From a virus, in the IMG/VR virus record IMGVR_UViG_3300045738_002037, positions 62,001-126,000 of that record: DNA of 64,000 bases, one strand, 5' to 3'. A model generated the notes under the pieces. The model worked only from the letters and a program-made list of their open reading frames with translations, was not told the DNA's origin and made no database searches. Positions 58,645 to 64,000 of this stretch are shown one piece after another. Numbering within the stretch: position 1 is the first letter of the stretch; each line of letters starts with the position of its first letter. Position numbers and translations under genes: made by a program.

Positions 58645-60006
58645 ATGACAATTCTTAGACAAATGCCTAGTTTGCACTTAAGGGGATCATTAGTTAACCA
58701 AACAATGAAAAACCTCACGTCAGAAGAAAAAAAGACCGTAGAAAAACTTTTAGAAAAAATCACAAGGCACCCGGAGCTAGCCCCTCATCGAACAGAATTC
58801 GCAAACACGCTATCACATACGATACGTGGGGATTATTATGACGATTCAAAGGCTGCCGACCAGGAATTCCAAATTTCCATTTTCCGCGCAATAGTAGAAT
58901 TATTATATCACAGAAAATATAGCTATAAATGCAATTCGTGCCAAAGCAGCACATATATTACTCAACGCGGTAAACCAACTCCAATTAATCGGCAAACTGA
59001 TCATTGCCCTAATTGTAATAAAATCGAAGTAGAGAATCCCGGCGACACTGATTGGAAAATTGGCGAATTTGTAGATCAAGATGAATTTCAAGCATCATAT
59101 GCTAATTTCACAGATTTAGATAAGTCACCAAAAGCCAAATCACCAATCTTGGTAATCCCCGGAGAAAAGAAATACTCAGACCCTCAAAAAATTTTAAATG
59201 ATGACAAGCAACTACAAAGATTCTTCAAAGAATTCATCTGGAACTACCATAGACAAATCCTGAATGAAAACAAACGAAAAAAACACAAACAAAAACCAAC
59301 AGAAATCAAAGGACCAGCTGATCTTATTATCATTGAAGAAATACTGTCTGCGATTGAAAAATTAAAAATCGAATGTCTATTTGATAGCAATGAAAAACCT
59401 ACAAACGGCTGGTATATCATAAGAGCGTTATTGTTAAAGACGCCACCAGAATTCAGTATTTCACTTCAAGAAATAGTAAACAAATCCGAAAATTATGGAG
59501 TCCACGCTAAGATAACTCACAATGAGATTTGGATCCAAGCAACTTCAGACGCACCAATCATAAAGGCTACTATTTCAAAACCAGAATACGTGAAATTTCA
59601 GGATGGTAAATCTGATGATGACAGCACAGATGTTGTCAGTCAGATTAGTAAAACACTCACAGGAGGAGTAATCATGTATCCGGAACACCATGTAACCGTC
59701 ATTGATGGACAAGACCAATTCGATGCCGTTAGACAACGATTACCAGAAGGCGATTGTAAAAAGGTATTCGATATTTATGCCGGGCGCGGTAAAATCTACT
59801 ATGAATTTAGCCAGCCAAAAGTCCCAAAAGACGGCATGAATGAAAATGAAAATTATGGATTTGGCGATGGAGACCCTAAAATATCACACATCGCAAGATT
59901 TTTAAAAATTCAACCAAGAGCAGTTAAGAAATATCGAGAAACTATTAAAATCGTAATGATGGCGCTCGGGATGACACCAATCGCGGTCGAATCCGAGTAC
60001 CATTAA
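58645..60006 (+). CDS. zinc-finger protein with C-terminal sigma-4-like helix-turn-helix
   Basis: A 453-residue protein. An N-terminal helical part (1-90) is followed by a zinc finger (CNSC near 96 and CPNC near 121). A helical middle with a basic Lys stretch (NENKRKKHKQKPTE) resembles sigma region 2 spacing. The C-terminus (about 412-440), HIARFLKIQPRAVKKYRE, is a typical helix-turn-helix like sigma region 4. AAGGAG lies eight bases before the ATG. It may be a second sigma-like or anti-sigma/activator protein that acts with the divergent gp55-like factor. Family not recognised. Confidence 0.6.
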   Translation: MTILRQMPSLHLRGSLVNQTMKNLTSEEKKTVEKLLEKITRHPELAPHRTEFANTLSHTIRGDYYDDSKAADQEFQISIFRAIVELLYHRKYSYKCNSCQSSTYITQRGKPTPINRQTDHCPNCNKIEVENPGDTDWKIGEFVDQDEFQASYANFTDLDKSPKAKSPILVIPGEKKYSDPQKILNDDKQLQRFFKEFIWNYHRQILNENKRKKHKQKPTEIKGPADLIIIEEILSAIEKLKIECLFDSNEKPTNGWYIIRALLLKTPPEFSISLQEIVNKSENYGVHAKITHNEIWIQATSDAPIIKATISKPEYVKFQDGKSDDDSTDVVSQISKTLTGGVIMYPEHHVTVIDGQDQFDAVRQRLPEGDCKKVFDIYAGRGKIYYEFSQPKVPKDGMNENENYGFGDGDPKISHIARFLKIQPRAVKKYRETIKIVMMALGMTPIAVESEYH

Positions 60007-60011
60007 CTTGA

Positions 60012-60428
60012 TCACACTTGGTCTAAATTGAATTTCCCGTATATATCCCGCTTAGCATTAAAATCTTCAACATCATGGTATAACTGCGGGTTTTCTTGTT
60101 TTAATTTTTTTAAAACATCTAATCTAAGACCAGCGCCTATCTTGCTTATTTCTATAGCCTTTTCTTCTATAATAATAGGCGTAATAATGTCTGAATATTT
60201 TTCAACTTGAGGCATTGTCTCTTCAAAATTTTCTGTTTCAAAAGGAGTATAATCTTTCCCAATAACAGTTTCTATAACCGGATATCTTCTTTTGTCATTG
60301 CCAACGCCAGCTCTACTTTTTTTTATTTTCGGCGTATTTTCTGAATATAATTCTCGAAGTTTCTCAACTCTATCTTTCATATATCCGGCAATATCAACTT
60401 TATTGTTTTTGCGCAACATCGTTATCAT
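60012..60428 (-). CDS. unknown charged protein
   Basis: A 138-residue Lys/Glu-rich protein with a helical N-terminus (MKDRVEKLRELYSENT) and Ile-rich middle. Not recognised. It overlaps the upstream gene's stop as ATGA. Position after 60425-60967 and near sigma-like genes gives no firm function. Confidence 0.6.
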   Translation of the reverse strand: MITMLRKNNKVDIAGYMKDRVEKLRELYSENTPKIKKSRAGVGNDKRRYPVIETVIGKDYTPFETENFEETMPQVEKYSDIITPIIIEEKAIEISKIGAGLRLDVLKKLKQENPQLYHDVEDFNAKRDIYGKFNLDQV

Positions 60429-60967
60429 GTGCCATAGCCGGATTTAGTAAAGAATTGATTAGCTTGGCCCATCATTAATCCTTTTGCTCTATGCGGGTAT
60501 TCTATATTATTTCCCGTAGAACCAGTTAAATTAACATAGCCATTAATATGGTTAGACAAAACTCTAATTATAAACGCTACAACTCTTCTAGGAGTAGATT
60601 GTCTTCTAGCGCCACCATAACCATGCTGAGGCGATTCTATTATACCATTATTGATTTGCCTAGACAAATCAATTAAATCATCATGATGTGACTCACCAAG
60701 ATACATTCGATGGTTGCTGAGAGCAAATAAATTCCAACCAAGAATTGCCTTGCCAACAGCGGGGTCAAGCTCTACAACATGCGGTTTAATCTCTATTTTA
60801 TTTGCCAATTGAGGAATCATCATTGGCAAATCTTGCATTAAAGAAGGATGTAACATGCGATCGAAACTCTCGCTAAAGCCCTTCTCCATAAAATAATGTA
60901 TTAATAGCCTACGAACAACCTCTGAATTCGTAGCGTGCTTAATATTGTCAACCGTGCGCGAGTCCAT
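60425..60967 (-). CDS. unknown protein
   Basis: A 180-residue protein with mixed helices, PMMIPQLANKIEIK, WNLFALSNHRMYLGESHHDDL and a basic RRQSTPRRVVAFIIRVLSNH segment. Not recognised. Located directly downstream of the gp46-like gene with a 34-base gap. Possibly a virion or packaging protein; no evidence beyond context. Confidence 0.6.
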   Translation of the reverse strand: MDSRTVDNIKHATNSEVVRRLLIHYFMEKGFSESFDRMLHPSLMQDLPMMIPQLANKIEIKPHVVELDPAVGKAILGWNLFALSNHRMYLGESHHDDLIDLSRQINNGIIESPQHGYGGARRQSTPRRVVAFIIRVLSNHINGYVNLTGSTGNNIEYPHRAKGLMMGQANQFFTKSGYGT

Positions 60968-61001
60968 AATTTCTCCTACACTATTTACAATATTTTTGAA
61001 C

Positions 61002-62819
61002 TTATATAGATTCTACCACTGAAAATCTGTTAGATCGTTTTACCAACAATTCTTTCGGAAAGACATCTTGCATCATATTACGATGAGATATAATCAATAT
61101 TGATTCAATCCTACTAGATAAATCATTCTTAATGATATTGATTAATGATTCAATGCCATCATCATCCATCCTACCGTCAACTTCATCTAAAACAAGAACA
61201 TTACACTGACGACCATACATTTGTTCATGAAGGTCAAACATCGCAAGCATAAAAGCTACATCGGTCCTTTTTCTCTCTCCCCCCGATTGAAATTCATAAC
61301 CCCACATGTTACTAGACACACTTAATGATTTAGTCAAACTAATTTGGATGTCCAGCCCAAAAACACCTAAATAATGTTTCAGCCTATCATTAATATAAGG
61401 AATATGCTCTTCAAACACATGGCTTTTAATTTTGTTTCTGTCATTATAAACTCTATAGATGTAATTATAATGAGAATACAATATAGCATTGCGCCCCATG
61501 TCTTTTTTAATTTCCTTTTTTTCTTCCTTTAAATTGTTGATTTGTTCCTGCATCGAATTTATCGTGCTAGTATGGGGATTATCCTCAGATTGAATATCTT
61601 CAAGTTGCTTTTTAAGCCTATTAATCTCTTTATCATGTCGCTCATATTGATCATGTAAAGATTTGGCCTCTATCATATTAGTATCTGGTTTTTTATTTTC
61701 CAACAATTCTTGCGCATTAGATATTGTCTTCTTAAATTTATCGATCTCCACATTAACAGACTTAATGTTCAAATTATAGTCATTTAATTGTTGTCGTAAT
61801 ACAACAATTTTATCATTAGTGTGAGAATGCGGGATTTCTTGTTCACATTCCATACACACATTTCCAGACTTTTCTTCCCATAATTCGATCTTACTATTGA
61901 TAACACCGGCTTCAGCAGCAATGGCCGATAATTCTGCGATTTTAGAATTAACTTGCTCTTGCAATATATTGATCTTATCACTAATCTTAGCGATAAGATC
62001 CCATCTTTTTTGTAACTTATCTAAGTCTAATAAATTGATAGAATCTCTACTTAATATTTCCTGTTTAATTAAATCATTGCAACTATCGATTCGCTGTTTC
62101 CTTTTATCCTCATAGCTTTCTGTTGATTCTTTAATCTTCAAAATTTCTAATTCAAAGCTTTGTATATTATTGTTTATTATTTCCAATTTTTTATTATTAA
62201 CAATAGAATCATTGTCAATAACGGCACATTTATCCTTAGCGATAGCAGCATAGTAGCTAAAACGATCAACATGCAATGTCCGCTCTATAGCCTTTTTCCT
62301 AGTATTATCCGCCATTTCCAACCATGGTCGACCATACTGTGTGAAAAATACTGAACCACAAAATAGCTCCCAATCTAAATTAAACGCCCTCTCTAATTCA
62401 GACTGTTGATTTCTGGCAGTTGATAATGTTGCGCCAATGGTCTGGTTCTCATCGCCATCCTTAACATAAATAAGTTCATTTTTGCCATCTGTATTGCGTG
62501 TGCGAGTGACACTATCACCATTCTTAAATTTCACAGTGACAGCACAATCTTTCCCAGAATAATAATTAACAACCTTATCGCCTGGACTGGCGGAATGCAT
62601 GGTCTTACCGAACAAGCACCATAATATCGCATTGGGTATACATGATTTTCCAGCGCCGTTGGATCTATTCTTGTTAATATCTTCAGCGTATGGAGACTCT
62701 AATTCTTCTTGAATCTCCCCTACTATTAAGCACTGGCCAAGATTAGATAATTCTATGGTGGTCTGGTAATCACCATATGACATAAAATTCTTAAAAGTAA
62801 CTGAGTCTAATTCTATCAT
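61002..62819 (-). CDS. SbcC/Rad50/T4 gp46-like recombination ATPase
   Basis: A 605-residue ATPase of the Rad50/SbcC family. Walker A SNGAGKS lies at 53-59, followed by the long coiled-coil arms (about 170-480) with a zinc-hook motif CMEC near residue 322. The ABC signature QSGGERKRTD is near 515 and Walker B VLVLDEVDG near 543. With its SbcD/gp47 nuclease partner (not in the window) it would resect DNA ends for recombination-dependent replication. It reads toward smaller coordinates from a divergent region with the 62918 gene. Confidence 0.9.
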   Translation of the reverse strand: MIELDSVTFKNFMSYGDYQTTIELSNLGQCLIVGEIQEELESPYAEDINKNRSNGAGKSCIPNAILWCLFGKTMHSASPGDKVVNYYSGKDCAVTVKFKNGDSVTRTRNTDGKNELIYVKDGDENQTIGATLSTARNQQSELERAFNLDWELFCGSVFFTQYGRPWLEMADNTRKKAIERTLHVDRFSYYAAIAKDKCAVIDNDSIVNNKKLEIINNNIQSFELEILKIKESTESYEDKRKQRIDSCNDLIKQEILSRDSINLLDLDKLQKRWDLIAKISDKINILQEQVNSKIAELSAIAAEAGVINSKIELWEEKSGNVCMECEQEIPHSHTNDKIVVLRQQLNDYNLNIKSVNVEIDKFKKTISNAQELLENKKPDTNMIEAKSLHDQYERHDKEINRLKKQLEDIQSEDNPHTSTINSMQEQINNLKEEKKEIKKDMGRNAILYSHYNYIYRVYNDRNKIKSHVFEEHIPYINDRLKHYLGVFGLDIQISLTKSLSVSSNMWGYEFQSGGERKRTDVAFMLAMFDLHEQMYGRQCNVLVLDEVDGRMDDDGIESLINIIKNDLSSRIESILIISHRNMMQDVFPKELLVKRSNRFSVVESI

Positions 62820-62917
62820 TATTATTCATACATGAATGTGCTAGCTAATATTTTATAAAATACAACCAACTATTGAAATTAAAGATATTATAAAAGAATA
62901 CTCTATGGGACAACATA

Positions 62918-63325
62918 ATGCCATATATAAAAAACGAAGATAGAAAAGAATTAAACGATAAAATTTACGCATTAGTCGATTCTATAAATGATACCTCTGA
63001 AGACAATATTGAAGGTGTTCTCAATTACGTAATAACAACCTTACTGACAAGCTCTGTACGGCCAAATGATAAAAAATGGAGATATAAAATCTTTAACAGG
63101 GCTATCGGGATCCTCGAATGCGCAAAACTAGAATTTTATCGTCGATTAATTAGTCAATATGAAGAAAAATGCATCGATGACAATGGTGATGTCAAAGCAT
63201 ACAAAGAATGCTTGAAAGATATTAAATCACAAAAAAGAGAAACAAATGTGCCAGAAGAAGGCGGGATATGGGTAGCATACGGCGAATTTGGATACCCAAA
63301 ATTCCAAAATAACCATGAAAATTGA
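62918..63325 (+). CDS. conserved phage protein of the MPYI...LECAKLEFYRR type (DUF6899-like)
   Basis: A 135-residue protein with the marks of a widespread phage family: start MPYIKNEDRKELN, LNYVITTLL near 41-49 and GILECAKLEFYRRLISQYEEKC near 89-110 (quoted in part). Its function is not established. The C-terminus overlaps the next gene by 11 bases. No strong Shine-Dalgarno is visible. The gap before it (62820-62917) contains an imperfect TTCATACATGAA-like palindrome and AT-rich promoter-like DNA. Confidence 0.7.
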   Translation: MPYIKNEDRKELNDKIYALVDSINDTSEDNIEGVLNYVITTLLTSSVRPNDKKWRYKIFNRAIGILECAKLEFYRRLISQYEEKCIDDNGDVKAYKECLKDIKSQKRETNVPEEGGIWVAYGEFGYPKFQNNHEN

Positions 63326-63695
63326 CCCTAAACAAATCGCTAAGATGATAACGGAAGACCCGGATGAGGTTAATCCGTTAGACAATATAATAGACACATT
63401 TGAAAAAGGTCTAGGCGAGCACGACAGGGACGTTGGCTCTGATGAAATGCATGCTTTCGGTGAAATTATAACAGATCATCTTAATTATAATCATCATTCT
63501 CCAGCAGACTTCAGAGATTTTGAATTTATGACAATACGCGGAGGCCCAGATGACGCAATGTGGAGTGTCGGCAATCAAAATTTTAGCTATGGCCACCCCG
63601 AGGAAACATTTGCAGAATTTATGGGAGTTGTTTATTACGACGATGACCGCATATGGAAATATGAATGGCATGATCGATCCCAAACAAATCGCTAG
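63315..63695 (+). CDS. tagged protein of a tandem pair, first copy
   Basis: A 126-residue acidic protein starting KIDPKQIAKMITEDPDEVNP, the same N-terminal tag as the proteins at 32274 and 32985. The ATG at 63315 overlaps the previous stop. The rest (DEMHAFGEIITDHLNY, PEETFAEFMGVVYYDD) is closely repeated in the next gene, which overlaps it by 26 bases. Function unknown; tandem duplication is clear from the DNA. Confidence 0.75.
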   Translation: MKIDPKQIAKMITEDPDEVNPLDNIIDTFEKGLGEHDRDVGSDEMHAFGEIITDHLNYNHHSPADFRDFEFMTIRGGPDDAMWSVGNQNFSYGHPEETFAEFMGVVYYDDDRIWKYEWHDRSQTNR

Positions 63696-64000
63696 AATGA
63701 TAACGGAAGATCCGGATGAGATCAATCCGTTAGATGATATAGAAGATACGTACTTTCCCTCCCAAGATAATCCAGACGAACATGCCCCGATGAATGTTGC
63801 CTTTGATGAAATGCACGCCTTTGGTGAAATTATAGCAGATTATCTTAATTATAACCATCATTCTCCAGCAGACTTCACAGATTTTGAAGATATGACAATA
63901 CACGGAGGCCCAGATGACGCAATGTGGAGTGTTGATAATCAAAATTTTAGCTATGGCCACCCCGTGTATCAAGAATTTATGGGAGCTGTTTATTACGACG
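63670..64000 (+). CDS. tagged protein of a tandem pair, second copy (cut by window edge)
   Basis: The frame starts at an ATG at 63670, inside the end of the first copy, with IDPKQIARMITEDPDEINP. It then repeats the core of the first copy (DEMHAFGEIIADYLNY, YQEFMGAVYYD) with small differences and an insertion after the tag, and runs off the right edge. The missing C-terminus would show whether further copies follow. Confidence 0.7.
   Translation, partial: MIDPKQIARMITEDPDEINPLDDIEDTYFPSQDNPDEHAPMNVAFDEMHAFGEIIADYLNYNHHSPADFTDFEDMTIHGGPDDAMWSVDNQNFSYGHPVYQEFMGAVYYD

Noticed and set aside
1-64000. tRNA genes
   Set aside because: I looked in intergenic gaps for cloverleaf patterns and T-loop sequences and saw none; gaps are mostly shorter than 150 bases. 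A tRNAscan run would settle it.

Overview
The window reads as part of the genome of a large tailed phage (jumbo or megaphage class, myovirus-like). It is AT-rich and very gene-dense, and most genes lie on the minus strand with ATGA/TAATG overlaps. It has no rRNA, no tRNA that I can see, and no bacterial housekeeping operons. The replication and recombination set resembles phage T4: a gp41/DnaB-type helicase, a gp32-like single-strand binding protein, a UvsY-like protein, a T4 RNase H/FEN-type 5' nuclease, a gp46/SbcC-type ATPase, a gp55-like sigma factor, a GroES/gp31-like co-chaperonin and dCMP deaminase. The T4 family B polymerase is not seen. Instead there is a PHP-less bacterial Pol III alpha (family C), a short family A polymerase and a bacterial-type RecA. 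No stretch longer than about 150 bases lacks a gene.

Layout. 1-7241: a glycan island of glycosyltransferases, including a double-domain fusion, and two sulfotransferases. 7243-10864: small structural or unknown genes, a DUF1360 membrane protein, a PD-(D/E)XK nuclease and a tandem duplicated pair. 10868-29257: the replication, recombination and repair block (5' nuclease, SSB, UvsY-like, PolA, GroES-like, helicase, RecA, Pol III alpha, RNase H-fold protein, CsrA, HNH nuclease), mixed with many small zinc-ribbon proteins and a UGM-like flavoprotein. 29286-34154: a sialidase-like beta-propeller, an SGNH hydrolase and small genes, two of which carry a shared N-terminal tag. 34202-50059: one 15.9-kb gene for a mosaic protein of about 5,285 residues (cohesin-like module, two pectate-lyase-type beta-helices, YWTD propellers, poly-Thr linkers). 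50113-57624: KdsA, dCMP deaminase, a sugar isomerase, a PurA homologue with PurZ-type active-site substitution, a DeoC-like aldolase, a nucleoside deoxyribosyltransferase-like enzyme and a DUF115-type transferase. 57771-64000: a gp55-like sigma factor divergent from a zinc-finger/HTH protein, the gp46-like ATPase, a DUF6899-type protein and a tandem pair of tagged proteins cut by the window edge.

How it fits together. The replisome genes copy and repair the genome. The PurZ-like enzyme, read with the deoxynucleotide genes around it, suggests that purine pools may be altered for a 2-aminoadenine (Z) genome; this is the most exciting hypothesis here and is not proven. CsrA and the two sigma/HTH-type proteins point to control of host and phage expression at RNA and promoter level. 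KdsA, the transferases, sulfotransferases, SGNH hydrolase, sialidase-like protein and giant adhesin-like protein form a surface-glycan programme that suggests a Gram-negative host with Kdo-containing lipopolysaccharide. The cohesin-like module of the giant protein resembles those of Planctomycetota proteins, a weak host hint.
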